From the NCBI RefSeq assembly GCF_021654285.1, contig NZ_JAKFZS010000009.1:182537-246536 (forward strand): 64,000 nt of DNA. The letters run 5' to 3'. The stretch comes from Pseudoalteromonas luteoviolacea. GTDB taxonomy: Bacteria; Pseudomonadota; Gammaproteobacteria; Enterobacterales; Alteromonadaceae. Under the pieces are notes generated by a model. The model saw nothing but the letters and a program-made list of their open reading frames with translations, ran no database searches and was not told the DNA's origin. Shown piece after piece: positions 1 through 9,767 of the stretch. Each line of letters begins with the position of its first letter. Positions within the stretch are counted from its first letter, which is position 1. Both the position numbers and the translations under genes were made by a program.

Positions 1-659
1 AGCGAGTGCATGAAGCAAAAGTGAGTGCACCATTTGATGCCGTTATTTTATCAAGGCTTGTAAGTCCAAACGATTGGTTAAGTGCAGGGGAGGCTTTGTT
101 TGAAGTGGCATCAAGCGAGAGCATAGATGTGGTTGTTCCGGTGTCCGAGCCTGTTTGGCAAATGCTACAAGGCAAGCTTAAAGATAAAAAAATAACAATG
201 CATATCACAGATCGTGCTAATAAACGCTGGTTTGCCTCGCTCAGGTATGTTGCGCCCAATTTGGACGTAACCACTCGGCAGCGCCAAGTCGTGTTGCAGG
301 TCGCCAATCCTTATGAACAACCTGCTGCGCTTTTGCCAAATCAACCAGTGCAGGTGAGCATGGCATTTTCAGAGCCTGTTTTATCTTATCAAGTGCCGCA
401 AAGCGCGGTGACGAGAGACGGGAATATTTGGACGCTAGGTATTGATAATACGTTACAAAAAGAAGCCATTGAGGTGCTCTCTAAAAGCTCAGATGCTGTT
501 CATATTCGCTTTGAAAAAAACAGTGAGAATACCAAGCAAGTGGTTGTTTATCCTTTACTTAGCATGATAGCTGGGACACATGTTGAGCCGATCTCACAGG
601 ATATGCAATTAGCAGACAGCACAGGTGCAGGGGAGGTGTCTGATGCACTGGCTCACTAA
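1..659 (+). CDS. RND efflux adaptor (membrane fusion protein), C-terminal part
   Basis: Periplasmic adaptor of a tripartite RND pump, linking the inner-membrane transporter to an outer-membrane channel. The reading frame is open from the left edge, so the N-terminus and signal sequence lie outside the window; about 218 residues remain. What is visible is the second half of the lipoyl/barrel-sandwich region (a 'VSAPFDAVI' strand, typical just after the coiled-coil hairpin), then the beta-barrel domain and a membrane-proximal domain. The end overlaps the next gene, an RND pump, by 17 bp, so the two are translationally coupled. Family assignment is by domain pattern and neighbour. The substrate cannot be told. 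Confidence 0.85.
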   Translation, partial: RVHEAKVSAPFDAVILSRLVSPNDWLSAGEALFEVASSESIDVVVPVSEPVWQMLQGKLKDKKITMHITDRANKRWFASLRYVAPNLDVTTRQRQVVLQVANPYEQPAALLPNQPVQVSMAFSEPVLSYQVPQSAVTRDGNIWTLGIDNTLQKEAIEVLSKSSDAVHIRFEKNSENTKQVVVYPLLSMIAGTHVEPISQDMQLADSTGAGEVSDALAH

Positions 660-3600
660 ATGGTTTATTGACAATACGGTTGCGGCAAACTTGTTGATGT
701 TTGCCATTATTGCCAGTGGCGTTTTAGCACTTGGGCAACTGCGGGTTGAGTCTTTTCCGCAAATCCCGGCTTCGACGATTTCAGTGTCTGTGTCGTATCC
801 AGGTGGCAGTGCCGAGCAAATTGATGCGGGGATCACCCAGCGCGTTGAAGAAGTCATTAGCGGTATCGCTGGTGTGAAACAAGTGGTGAGTGAGTCCAGT
901 GCAGGGAGCTCAACGGTGAGCATTCGTAAAACACCTGATACGGATATCGAACAGCAATTGAGTGAAGTGCGTAATCGGGTCAATGCCATTGTGGGGTTTC
1001 CGACACTGGCAGAAAGACCGATTGTTAGTAAAGACGAGTTTACTAATTTAGCGGCGTTTGTGATTGTCTCTGCGCCCAGAGCTAATGCGGATTTACAGCC
1101 AATTGCCAGACAAGTCGAAGTGGCATTGAAAAAACATTCAGATATTTCATCTGTTGATAACTGGGGCAGTCGCAGTCCGCAATTGGTGATTGAACCAGAT
1201 CCAATAAAACTTGCTCAGCTTGGCTTATCACTGGAAAGTGTGGCCGTGGCGATAGAACAGGCTTCTTTAGAAACCAGAACCGGAGAACTTGAAAGCCAAA
1301 GTGGTCGCTTACTGCTGCGCGGTGATGGCTATGCCGATAGCACTGAACTATTAAAACATATCCCCGTTGTGGCGACTGCGCAGGGTACGGTTAAGTTGTC
1401 TGATATCGCGCAGGTATATCGCGACTTTGCTCAAACCAGTTCTATTGTGCGTAACAACGGAGAAAATGCCATTGCGCTGCTGGTCAGTACCAGTCAGTCA
1501 GATAACTTGCTGCATGTGAGCAAAGCGGTTAATGACACGCTTGAACAAATGCGTAAGCACCTACCAGCTGATGTGCAGCTAAGTACCATGGCTGATATGG
1601 CTCCGTATATAGAAGATCAATTATTTAGATTAGGTCACAACGCATGGCAAGGGCTGCTCATTGTGATTGTATTACTTGGTATTTTTTTAGACTTAAAATT
1701 GGCATTTTGGGTATCTGCGGGTATTCCAGTCGCGCTGTTTGGCACTTTGGGTGCATTGCAGCTGACCGATCACAGTATTAATGACATTACCTTATTTGGC
1801 TTTATTTTAGTCTTGGGTATTTTAGTCGATGATGCGGTGGTTGTCGGAGAAGCCATTCACGAAAAGCGGGGAGTACACAAAAACAGTCAACTTGCTGTAT
1901 TTAAAGGCGTACAATCAGTGTCGGTGGCGACCATATTTGGCGCTTTGACAACCATAGCTGCGTTTTCTCCTATGCTTTGGATAAATAATGATTTGGCCAA
2001 GCTGCTAGCTGGCTTTTCAGTGGTGGTTATCCTCGCTTTGCTGTTTTCACTGATAGAGAGCAAGTTTATTCTACCTGCGCACCTGAGCACATCGACCACG
2101 CGTCAATCCAAAAACGGCTCGTTGATTAGTTGGGTGCAAATGCAAGCTCAGAGCTTTTTACTTACCTTAAAAACCAAGGCTTACCAACCAGCCCTTGGCT
2201 TTGCAATGAAATATAAAGTAGCCAGTTTATTGTTCTTCTGTGCGCTTATTACATTAGCCTATGGTATGTGGTCCACAGGGACGATCCGAAGCGCAGTTTT
2301 TCCAGAGATCCCTGGGCGTTACATTACCGCTAAGGTGTCATTGCAAGATGGCGCGCCTTTACCACTGCAAGCGAACGCGTTAAACCAATTAGAGCGCGCT
2401 GCGACGCAAATATCAGATGTCATTCAAGCAGAGCACAAACTGGAGAAAGCGCCATTTGTGAATGCATTGGCTTGGTCTGATGGTTATGGCGATATTGAAA
2501 TTACTTTGGAGCTTTCAAATGAAGCACTCAGTGCAGTCCCCAGTCATGAATTAACCGATAGCTGGCGTTTGCAAACGGGTGCCATCGAGGGTGCCGATTC
2601 AGTCCAATTTTCGGCATCGGAAGCACCTGCTGGTGGGACGTTTGTATCGATTATTGCGCCTGAAAAAGCGCAAGCTCAGCAGGTGAGTGCACTGTTATCA
2701 GATGCATTGGCTTTGCAGTCGGGCGTATCTGATATTTATGACGACGCCAGTGGCGGGCAGTGGCAAGTACGTATCAAGTTAAATGATTATGGTCAGCAAT
2801 TAGGACTTACTCAGCATCACATTGCTCAATTTACCGGAGATGCGTTTGGATACAGAGAAATACACCGATTGCTAGATCAAGGCCAAGAGACCAAGGTCAT
2901 AGTGCGGTATGCACAGCAAGAGCGGCAAAGTATCGAGCAGTTAAAGCACAGCATATTGACACTAGAATCAGGGCATAGCGTGCGATTAGCAGATATCGCC
3001 ACGCTGAGTTTTGAGCAAGTGCCAGAGACGATTTATCGACGAGAGGGCGAGGAAGTCGTCAATGTATATTGGAAGCAAAACAGACATATCCAATCGCCAG
3101 AAGAGGTGATGGCAAATTTACAATCAGAGATAAGTCATCTGGAGCAAGCGTATCCAAGTGTAAAAATAAAAGCCGGTGGAGAGTTTGAAGAGATATCAGA
3201 GGTATCTAAAGGGTTTAAATCAGCGATGTGGATGACGGTGATCCTCATTTATATTTTATTGGCAATTCCGCTTAAATCTTATTGGCAGCCTTTGATCATT
3301 ATGGCGGTGATCCCGTTTGGTTTTGCTGGCGCTATTTTTGGGCATTACATTATGGACCTGCCAATTAGTTTATTGTCGATGTTTGGCATGATGGCGATGA
3401 CGGGGATAGTGATCAATGACTCATTGGTATTGATCACCCGCTTTAATCATTTATACCGAACTGGCACACCATTGAATGAGGCTTTAACTCAAGCTGGATT
3501 AAGTCGTTTTCGAGCTATATTTCTGACCACAGTGACGACGGTGTGTGGTTTGCTGCCACTATTGTTTGAACAAGCGGAGCAGGCGCAATATTTAAAACCA

Positions 3601-3735
3601 GCGGCGGTGTCATTGATTTTTGGAGAGTTGTTTGCAACCTTAGTAACCTTGGTATTGATCCCCATATTGCTTGGGCTGTTTTGTCGCAAACAACCTAAAG
3701 TTCAGGTGACTGGGTTATTGCAGCAAGGTACCTAG
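643..3735 (+). CDS. RND efflux transporter, inner-membrane subunit
   Basis: Proton-driven AcrB/MexB-like exporter of 1,030 residues, the usual family length. The start is ATG 643, 6 nt after a strong GGGGAGG site at 631–636; an upstream in-frame GTG lacks such a site. The N-terminal membrane helix ('AANLLMFAIIASGVLALGQL') is followed by a periplasmic porter domain, then helices 2–6. These carry the paired aspartates (Asp396–Asp397, 'LVDDAVVVGEAI') needed for proton relay. The second porter half and last six helices follow, with a 'MTGIVINDSLVLI' segment. It overlaps the preceding adaptor gene. No outer-membrane factor is seen in the window. Substrate unknown. Confidence 0.93.
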   Translation: MHWLTKWFIDNTVAANLLMFAIIASGVLALGQLRVESFPQIPASTISVSVSYPGGSAEQIDAGITQRVEEVISGIAGVKQVVSESSAGSSTVSIRKTPDTDIEQQLSEVRNRVNAIVGFPTLAERPIVSKDEFTNLAAFVIVSAPRANADLQPIARQVEVALKKHSDISSVDNWGSRSPQLVIEPDPIKLAQLGLSLESVAVAIEQASLETRTGELESQSGRLLLRGDGYADSTELLKHIPVVATAQGTVKLSDIAQVYRDFAQTSSIVRNNGENAIALLVSTSQSDNLLHVSKAVNDTLEQMRKHLPADVQLSTMADMAPYIEDQLFRLGHNAWQGLLIVIVLLGIFLDLKLAFWVSAGIPVALFGTLGALQLTDHSINDITLFGFILVLGILVDDAVVVGEAIHEKRGVHKNSQLAVFKGVQSVSVATIFGALTTIAAFSPMLWINNDLAKLLAGFSVVVILALLFSLIESKFILPAHLSTSTTRQSKNGSLISWVQMQAQSFLLTLKTKAYQPALGFAMKYKVASLLFFCALITLAYGMWSTGTIRSAVFPEIPGRYITAKVSLQDGAPLPLQANALNQLERAATQISDVIQAEHKLEKAPFVNALAWSDGYGDIEITLELSNEALSAVPSHELTDSWRLQTGAIEGADSVQFSASEAPAGGTFVSIIAPEKAQAQQVSALLSDALALQSGVSDIYDDASGGQWQVRIKLNDYGQQLGLTQHHIAQFTGDAFGYREIHRLLDQGQETKVIVRYAQQERQSIEQLKHSILTLESGHSVRLADIATLSFEQVPETIYRREGEEVVNVYWKQNRHIQSPEEVMANLQSEISHLEQAYPSVKIKAGGEFEEISEVSKGFKSAMWMTVILIYILLAIPLKSYWQPLIIMAVIPFGFAGAIFGHYIMDLPISLLSMFGMMAMTGIVINDSLVLITRFNHLYRTGTPLNEALTQAGLSRFRAIFLTTVTTVCGLLPLLFEQAEQAQYLKPAAVSLIFGELFATLVTLVLIPILLGLFCRKQPKVQVTGLLQQGT

Positions 3736-3816
3736 TTACAATTGCTTACACGGTGAGATTTGCTTTTCCTTGAAGAGCGCGAGATAGTTGCGGCATTCGT
3801 CACAATTATCTCGCTT

Positions 3817-4716
3817 ATGTCTGATCAAAAACCAACGCCGTTTGTATTAGTGCCTGAGTACGCGTTGCTCGATGTTTTGCCTGAAAACGTGCAAACTCGT
3901 TTTGCTACTGCTTTGACGTTAATGCATGAAGACTTATCTTCAGGGTTAAGTTGGGAGCAAATCGCGACACAAAGTGCCATTTCTCCTTTTCATTTTCACC
4001 GTCAATTTACTGAGCTATTTAATGAAACACCGGGGCAATATTTGAGCCGTTTACGTTTGCAATATGTGGTGCATTACCTCTTTGCTGAGCAAGGTTATAA
4101 GGTTATTGATATTGCTCATGAGTGCGGGTTTTCGTCATCTCAGTCACTGGGTAAAGCGCTTAAAAAAGCCATCGGATTAACCGCAAAGCAAGTGAGGGCG
4201 CTTGGCGTCAGTGGCACCCCTCGTCAAACGGCTGAAATCATAGGCAAGCTTGCTCACCCCGCAGAGCAGGGCACGATTGAAAACAAGCTTGCAGCCAAGT
4301 TGCCTTGTGAACTGGTGTGGTATCCGCAAAGGGGAATGAAGTACTTGCCGCATGTGAGCAATGACTGGGATACGATTTTTGATACCTTTGGTGAGAAGTC
4401 GACGCGGATCATGGCAACGACGCCAATCAACCAATTAGAAAAGAGCTGGCAAGATATCGAAACCCACATTGGTGATTGGCAAGCCTCTGCATCTGAGCAC
4501 ACGCGAACCGTGGCTGAAGGGCACTATTTTTGCTGTGATGTGTATGTAGTGTCTGATGCGGGATACAGCGCTGCGCTGGAGCAGCTATTTAATATTATCG
4601 AGTCTCAAGGCTATCAATTGGATGAAAAGGGGTATTTGGTTGAAATCATTCGTGATATCGAAATGACAGACACAGGCGGGGTAACGTTTTCATTTCAAGT
4701 GCCTGTAAAGGTGTAA
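3817..4716 (+). CDS. AraC-family regulator with C-terminal GyrI-like effector domain
   Basis: A 299-residue transcription factor with the DNA-binding domain first. Two helix-turn-helix units span about residues 30–130 ('SWEQIATQSAISPFHFHRQF' and 'VIDIAHECGFSSSQSLGKAL'). The C-terminal half looks like the effector-binding domain of Rob/GyrI-type regulators, although the sequence is divergent. This domain order differs from classical AraC. It may control the RND operon that ends 80 bp upstream, but that is inference from position. The start is uncertain: ATG 3817 lacks a clear ribosome site, while a TTG at 3760 sits behind a GGTGAG and would add 19 residues. Confidence 0.75.
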   Translation: MSDQKPTPFVLVPEYALLDVLPENVQTRFATALTLMHEDLSSGLSWEQIATQSAISPFHFHRQFTELFNETPGQYLSRLRLQYVVHYLFAEQGYKVIDIAHECGFSSSQSLGKALKKAIGLTAKQVRALGVSGTPRQTAEIIGKLAHPAEQGTIENKLAAKLPCELVWYPQRGMKYLPHVSNDWDTIFDTFGEKSTRIMATTPINQLEKSWQDIETHIGDWQASASEHTRTVAEGHYFCCDVYVVSDAGYSAALEQLFNIIESQGYQLDEKGYLVEIIRDIEMTDTGGVTFSFQVPVKV

Positions 4717-4800
4717 AGCCGCAAAGGGTTATCTGACAGCGATTGAGAAATGGGCGCAATGCAAGTAACATGGCGAAAACTTTAAAATAATAAAATTATT

Positions 4801-5019
4801 ATGAGACAAAGCCTTAGAGATAAAATCATTCAAGTGTGTGAACAGAAAATTGAGAAAAAAGGAGAGGGCGTCGGGGTATCATTTTATGCTTTTTTTGCGA
4901 ACAAAAATAGCGATCCCGAGCTATTGATGGAAGCGGCAACATGGTGGATCCAAACGCACCAATTAGATCATTTTGAAAAAGCACTGAAAATAAAAGGGAT
5001 GGTGCAGCAGGGCGTCTAA
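4801..5019 (+). CDS. small conserved protein, possibly DUF6500 family
   Basis: A 72-residue soluble protein with no signal peptide or membrane segment. It carries a 'GEGVGVSFYAFFANKNSDPE' segment followed by a Trp-rich 'AATWWIQTHQLDHFEKA' helix. This resembles a small family found in marine Gammaproteobacteria and cyanobacteria that I recall as DUF6500; the name is from memory and should be verified. No function is known. No convincing ribosome-binding site precedes the ATG (the upstream bases are all A/T), so expression may be low or the start misjudged. Confidence 0.55.
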   Translation: MRQSLRDKIIQVCEQKIEKKGEGVGVSFYAFFANKNSDPELLMEAATWWIQTHQLDHFEKALKIKGMVQQGV

Positions 5020-5254
5020 TATGCCCTCAGTTAACTTGGTGGTTTAAGTGCTCTTTTAGGGTACTTGGTTGAGTCAAAGTATGAATTTCACCCACAACTC
5101 TGTTGTTTGGTGGATGAAAGCCAACTTTATTTACTGATATTTGCAATTAACCCAAGACTAATGGCACGAAAAAGAAGATAATTGCACAGTTAAGATAATT
5201 TTTTGCTGTTGGGGCGCGTTTCCGAGCAGCTGCACAAAACTGTGGAAGAATTCA

Positions 5255-7441
5255 ATGGAAATTAAAGTTAATTTTCTCGACAACCTTAGACTTGAAGCTA
5301 AGTTTGACGATTTTAGTGTCATTGCCGATCAGCCGATCCGTTATAAAGGTGATGGTTCTGCGCCGAGCCCATTCGATTATTTCTTAGCTTCATCAGCACT
5401 TTGTGCGGCTTACTTCGTGAAGGTTTACTGCGTATCTCGTGACATCCCGACAGATGGCATTCGCGTATCACAAAACAACATTGTTGACCCAGAAAACCGC
5501 TACAACCAAATTTTTAAGATCCAAGTTGAGCTTCCTGAGAGCATTTCTGAAAAAGACAGAAAGGGCATCCTGCGTTCAATTGACCGTTGTACGGTTAAAA
5601 AGGTCATTCAAACGAGCCCTGACTTTCAAATTGAAGATGTTGAAAGCTTAGACGATGATGCGCAAGCTATGTTGATGGTGAACCCAGAGCAAGATGCTAA
5701 CACATTTATTCTTGGTAAAGATCTGCCATTAGAGCAAACGATTGCCAATATGACGGGTATTTTGTCTGATTTGGGTATGAAAATTGAAGTGGCGTCATGG
5801 CGTAACATCGTGCCAAATGTGTGGTCACTGCATATCAGAGATGCGGCGTCGCAAATGTGCTTCACCAACGGTAAAGGTGCGACGAAAGAAAGCGCGCTTT
5901 GTTCAGCACTGGGTGAATTCATCGAGCGTTTGAACTGCAACTTCTTCTACAATGACCAATTCTTCGGTGAAGAAATTGCAAACAGCGACTTTGTACACTA
6001 TCCAAATGAAAAGTGGTTTAAGCCGGGTCCAAACGATGAACTACCGAGCGAGATTTTAGACGAATACACGCGCGATGTGTATGACGCAGAGGGCGAACTC
6101 AAAGGGTCAAACCTGATAGATACAAACTCTGGTAATGTTGAGCGCGGTATTTGCTCAATTCCATATACGCGTCACTCAGATGGTGAAACGGTTTACTTCC
6201 CGTCAAACCTAATTGAAAACATGTTCTTAAGTAACGGCATGAGTGCGGGCAACAACATGGCAGAAGCCAAGGTACAATGTTTGTCTGAAATCTTTGAGCG
6301 TGCAGTTAAAAAGCAAATCATAGAACAAGAAATTGTATTACCAGATGTACCTGAAGAGGTGCTTGCTAAATACCCAGGTATCGTAGACGGTATTAAGGGG
6401 CTTGAAGCGCAAGGCTTCCCAGTAGTGGTAAAAGATGCATCATTAGGCGGTCAGTTCCCAGTGATGTGTGTGACGCTGATGAATCCAAAAACAGGCGGTG
6501 TATTTGCGTCATTTGGTGCACACCCAAGTTTAGAAGTCGCGTTGGAGCGCAGTTTAACTGAGCTACTGCAAGGTCGTAGTTTCGAGGGCTTAAACGATGT
6601 ACCTCGTCCAACTTTTAACAGCATGGCAGTCTCTGAGCCAGAAAACTTTGTTGAGCACTTTATTGATTCAACCGGTGTGATCTCATGGCGCTTCTTCAGT
6701 GCGAAGAAAGACTATGACTTTGTTGAGTGGGATTTCTCAGGCACAAACGAAGAAGAGTGCGACAAGCTATTCGGCATCTTAAAAGATCTTGGTAAAGAAG
6801 CATATATTGCTGAGTTTACAGATTTAGGAGTGGCTTGCCGTATTCTTGTACCAGGCTATTCAGAAGTATATCCAGCTGAAGACCTTATTTGGGATAACAC
6901 CAATAAAGCACTGCAGTACCGTGAAGATATTCTTAACTTACACAGACTGTCTGATGAAGAGTTGGCGGATTTGGTGAACCGTTTAGAAGAGAGCCAGCTA
7001 GATAACTACACAGATATAATCACCTTGATCGGTATTGAGTTTGACGAAAATACAGTTTGGGGTCAGCTAACCATCCTAGAGCTGAAATTACTGATTTACT
7101 TGGCGCTAGGTGACTTAGAAGAAACTATGGACTTGGTTGAGTCTTTCCTTCAATACAACGACAACACCGTTGAGCGTGGACTCTTCTATCAAGCGATGCA
7201 CACAGTGCTTGAAATCGCCCTCGATGAAGAGCTAGAAATTGAAGACTATATCTATAACCTGACTCGCATGTTTGGACAAGAAAATATGGATAACGTGATT
7301 GGCTCAATAAATGGCGATGTGAAGTTTTACGGCCTAACAGAGACAAACACGCAGTTAGAAGGGCTAGATAAGCACCTTAAACTGATTGAAAGCTATACAA
7401 AACTGCATAAAGCGCGTGCAGCTATCGCAGCGAAAAAATAA
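5255..7441 (+). CDS. OsmC–YcaO fusion protein
   Basis: A 728-residue protein with an N-terminal OsmC-like domain (about 1–140), a YcaO ATP-dependent cyclodehydratase-type domain (about 165–560) and an alpha-helical, TPR-like C-terminal tail (about 580–728). The YcaO part includes 'SALCSALGEFIERLNCNFFY' and 'NNMAEAKVQCLSEIFERAVK', which match the ATP/Mg-binding Glu-rich helices of the family. YcaO enzymes phosphorylate backbone amides. The E. coli homologue has been linked to RimO-dependent beta-methylthiolation of ribosomal protein S12, whereas others build azolines or thioamides in RiPPs. The stand-alone context and conserved layout favour the housekeeping type. In OsmC proteins, catalytic cysteines handle peroxides; Cys residues at 'SSALCAAY' and 'DRCTVKK' fit that role. 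A GGAAG site precedes the ATG. Confidence 0.88.
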   Translation: MEIKVNFLDNLRLEAKFDDFSVIADQPIRYKGDGSAPSPFDYFLASSALCAAYFVKVYCVSRDIPTDGIRVSQNNIVDPENRYNQIFKIQVELPESISEKDRKGILRSIDRCTVKKVIQTSPDFQIEDVESLDDDAQAMLMVNPEQDANTFILGKDLPLEQTIANMTGILSDLGMKIEVASWRNIVPNVWSLHIRDAASQMCFTNGKGATKESALCSALGEFIERLNCNFFYNDQFFGEEIANSDFVHYPNEKWFKPGPNDELPSEILDEYTRDVYDAEGELKGSNLIDTNSGNVERGICSIPYTRHSDGETVYFPSNLIENMFLSNGMSAGNNMAEAKVQCLSEIFERAVKKQIIEQEIVLPDVPEEVLAKYPGIVDGIKGLEAQGFPVVVKDASLGGQFPVMCVTLMNPKTGGVFASFGAHPSLEVALERSLTELLQGRSFEGLNDVPRPTFNSMAVSEPENFVEHFIDSTGVISWRFFSAKKDYDFVEWDFSGTNEEECDKLFGILKDLGKEAYIAEFTDLGVACRILVPGYSEVYPAEDLIWDNTNKALQYREDILNLHRLSDEELADLVNRLEESQLDNYTDIITLIGIEFDENTVWGQLTILELKLLIYLALGDLEETMDLVESFLQYNDNTVERGLFYQAMHTVLEIALDEELEIEDYIYNLTRMFGQENMDNVIGSINGDVKFYGLTETNTQLEGLDKHLKLIESYTKLHKARAAIAAKK

Positions 7442-7451
7442 GCTAAATATT

Positions 7452-7479
7452 AAAAGCCCTAACTCAGTTTAGGGCTTTT
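7452..7479. terminator. intrinsic terminator after the OsmC–YcaO gene
   Basis: An 11-bp perfect stem (7452–7462 with 7469–7479) around a CTCAGT loop, with A-rich and T-rich flanks so it could act in both directions. Confidence 0.85.
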
Positions 7480-7636
7480 ATACTTCTTCTATAGCTATAA
7501 CCACATCTACTTTTATTCAGTATTAGTGTGTGCTTTTACACTGACCATTTCATCTATTACAATCGCTGTTTCCTTTCCCTCATCAACTGATTAAGATAGA
7601 CAGTATATTGAAGTTTACAGAATAAAAGGGATGTGA

Positions 7637-8683
7637 ATGATTAAGCCAAAGCCGTTACGAAAAGGCAGTAATATTGCCATCTTGGCACCATCCGCTGGGC
7701 TGTCTTGCGTTTTTCCGCATATTTATCAAATGGGAATTAAAAACCTCACTGAAATGGGGTTTAATATTCTTGAGTATCCGACGACCCAAATGAGTGCTGA
7801 AGACGTTTTTGAGAACCCAAAAGCCCGAGCGGAAGATATTAATCGCGCCTTCGAAGATGATAATGTGCACGGGATTATTTCTTTGATTGGCGGAGAAGAC
7901 TCTGCGCGTATACTAAAGTACTTAGACCCTGAAATGATTCAAGCGAATCTCAAATTATTTATGGGTTACTCTGACTTTTCTGCGGTTTCAGTGTTTTTAA
8001 ATCAGTTAGGCTTAGTAACATTTAATGGGCCGTCCGTTATGGCGGGGTTTGCTCAGCTGCACAATCTGTCTGACGAGTATCGAGCGTACGTTAAAGCGTT
8101 TTTATATGGTGAACTAGTGGACGCAATCTTGCCAACATTTGTGCACTTTTATGACGGGTATCCAGATTGGTCAGACGCTTCAACAGCTGGTCAACTAAAC
8201 CCGATACAAAAGAATGTTGGGCCAAGATTTTTTGGTGGTAATTTGGCTGATACAGACAAAGTATCTGGGCAGCTCTTTGGTGGCTGTATTGAAGTACTCG
8301 AAATGTTAAAAGGTACACAGTTTTGGCCTGCTGCTGATTTTTGGCAAGGCAAAGTATTATTTCTAGAGACCTCCCAAGAGAAACCTTCCCTTGATTATGT
8401 GAAATACTGGTTGCGCAATTATGGTGTGATGGGCGTTTTTGAACAATTATCTGGGTTATTGGTCGGTCGTGCTCGGGATTACAATGCAGATGAAAAAGCC
8501 CAGCTGGATGAGGTGATTCTGTCTGTTGTTCGAGATGAATTTGAGTGCCATAGCTTGCCGATTGTCACCAATTTAGACTTTGGACACACAGATCCTCAGG
8601 TGATTTTACCGCTGGGTTGTGATTTGCAGATTGATGTAAAAGCCACGCAAATTAAATTATTGGGAAGTGCGTTTAATTCTTAA
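7637..8683 (+). CDS. MccF-like S66 family serine carboxypeptidase
   Basis: A 348-residue cytoplasmic peptidase of family S66. The family holds LD-carboxypeptidases, which trim the tetrapeptide in peptidoglycan recycling, and MccF-type enzymes, which cleave the amide of microcin C7 and related aminoacyl-nucleotides. The catalytic triad is visible: Ser112 in 'MGYSDFS', Glu244 in 'LFLETS' and His317 in 'FGHTDP'. The 'IGGEDSARILKYLD' segment and the length resemble the MccF branch more than the shorter LdcA enzymes. An AAAAGGG site sits 6 nt before the ATG. It stands alone, so a resistance role is only a suggestion. Confidence 0.85.
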   Translation: MIKPKPLRKGSNIAILAPSAGLSCVFPHIYQMGIKNLTEMGFNILEYPTTQMSAEDVFENPKARAEDINRAFEDDNVHGIISLIGGEDSARILKYLDPEMIQANLKLFMGYSDFSAVSVFLNQLGLVTFNGPSVMAGFAQLHNLSDEYRAYVKAFLYGELVDAILPTFVHFYDGYPDWSDASTAGQLNPIQKNVGPRFFGGNLADTDKVSGQLFGGCIEVLEMLKGTQFWPAADFWQGKVLFLETSQEKPSLDYVKYWLRNYGVMGVFEQLSGLLVGRARDYNADEKAQLDEVILSVVRDEFECHSLPIVTNLDFGHTDPQVILPLGCDLQIDVKATQIKLLGSAFNS

Positions 8684-8769
8684 ATCGTACTTCACTAACC
8701 GTAGTAAAATAGTCTAAATTAGCTGCATGTAACTTATTTGTCATTTTTAAAGGTTATAAGGCGGCAAGG

Positions 8770-9660
8770 ATGAATACGGCAAACTATTGTCAGCAGAATA
8801 TATTGGTGATCCCACAAGCATTGGGAGCACTTTCTGATGTATGCAAGCTGGCTGCACTGAACGGCTCGGCTATTTATAGCAAAGACTTAGAGCAGAACTT
8901 ACTTGATATCGAGTTTTATACCAACCAGCTTTGCTTAGTCTATGTGGAAGCTGGCGCAGAGACACTCACCTGTTGGGATAATCAAGCTATTGAGCTCAGT
9001 AGCGGGCAGTCAGTTTTACTTTGTCAGGGGCAAAACTTGCACTCTGATTTTGTACATAGTGCGCAAAATTTAAAGGCTTGGTTGGTGTTTTTTGATAGGA
9101 GCATTGTCGAGCAGTTTATATTTTCTAATCAGCTCTTGAGGCCAAAAGGGCAGAAGCAAATTAACCCTTCAGTACACATGGAGCATAGTCTGATCAGCGG
9201 CTATTTTGAACAGCTGAGAATGTGTGTTGATGAAGAGATAGATATAACGCCTATATTAAATCTTAAACTCACGGAGCTATTGCACCTATTGCTACACGTA
9301 CTGGGCGATGAGCTAGTGTCGATTTTGAATATTGCCGATCATTCTTTACCAGCGAGAAGAAACCTCAAGAGGTTACTGGAGAATAAAGCAGTGTTAAAGT
9401 TTTCAGTTGCAGATATAGCGAAACTATCTGGCCGCAGTGTTTCTGGCTTTCAAAGAGATTTTAAACAGTTGTTTAACGAGCCGCCCAAGCAATGGCTCAT
9501 CAAGCAACGGGTGATGTATGCAAAAACATTGGTTGAGCAAGGGAATTTATCCATCACAGATATTGCATTAGAAGTCGGATACACCAATATTTCTCATTTT
9601 ATTAAAGCGTATAAAAGCCAGTTTGGTGAAACGCCAAAGCAAGATGGTATTAAGTTTTGA
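8770..9660 (+). CDS. AraC-family transcriptional regulator
   Basis: A 296-residue regulator with an N-terminal cupin-like sensing domain (about 25–160) and a C-terminal double helix-turn-helix (about 195–292). The latter includes 'FSVADIAKLSGRSVSGFQRD' and 'SITDIALEVGYTNISHFIKA', close to the ExsA-type subgroup. An ATAAGG site lies 8 nt upstream of the ATG. The next gene, a small monooxygenase-like protein, begins 107 bp downstream on the same strand and is the obvious candidate target. The inducer is unknown. Confidence 0.85.
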   Translation: MNTANYCQQNILVIPQALGALSDVCKLAALNGSAIYSKDLEQNLLDIEFYTNQLCLVYVEAGAETLTCWDNQAIELSSGQSVLLCQGQNLHSDFVHSAQNLKAWLVFFDRSIVEQFIFSNQLLRPKGQKQINPSVHMEHSLISGYFEQLRMCVDEEIDITPILNLKLTELLHLLLHVLGDELVSILNIADHSLPARRNLKRLLENKAVLKFSVADIAKLSGRSVSGFQRDFKQLFNEPPKQWLIKQRVMYAKTLVEQGNLSITDIALEVGYTNISHFIKAYKSQFGETPKQDGIKF

Positions 9661-9767
9661 GCGAAAAAGTCGGCTTTGACCGAAAAACGGTATTTTTTTG
9701 TGTTAGCAGCATTCAATAAATTCGTCATAGGTATACTCACTACCACTTTAATAAATCGGAGCGGAGT

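Noticed and set aside
5255..7441. YcaO protein as the modifying enzyme of the RiPP-like precursor at 43294
   Set aside because: It lies 36 kb away, is an OsmC fusion of the housekeeping type, and the precursor looks lanthipeptide-like rather than azoline-like.
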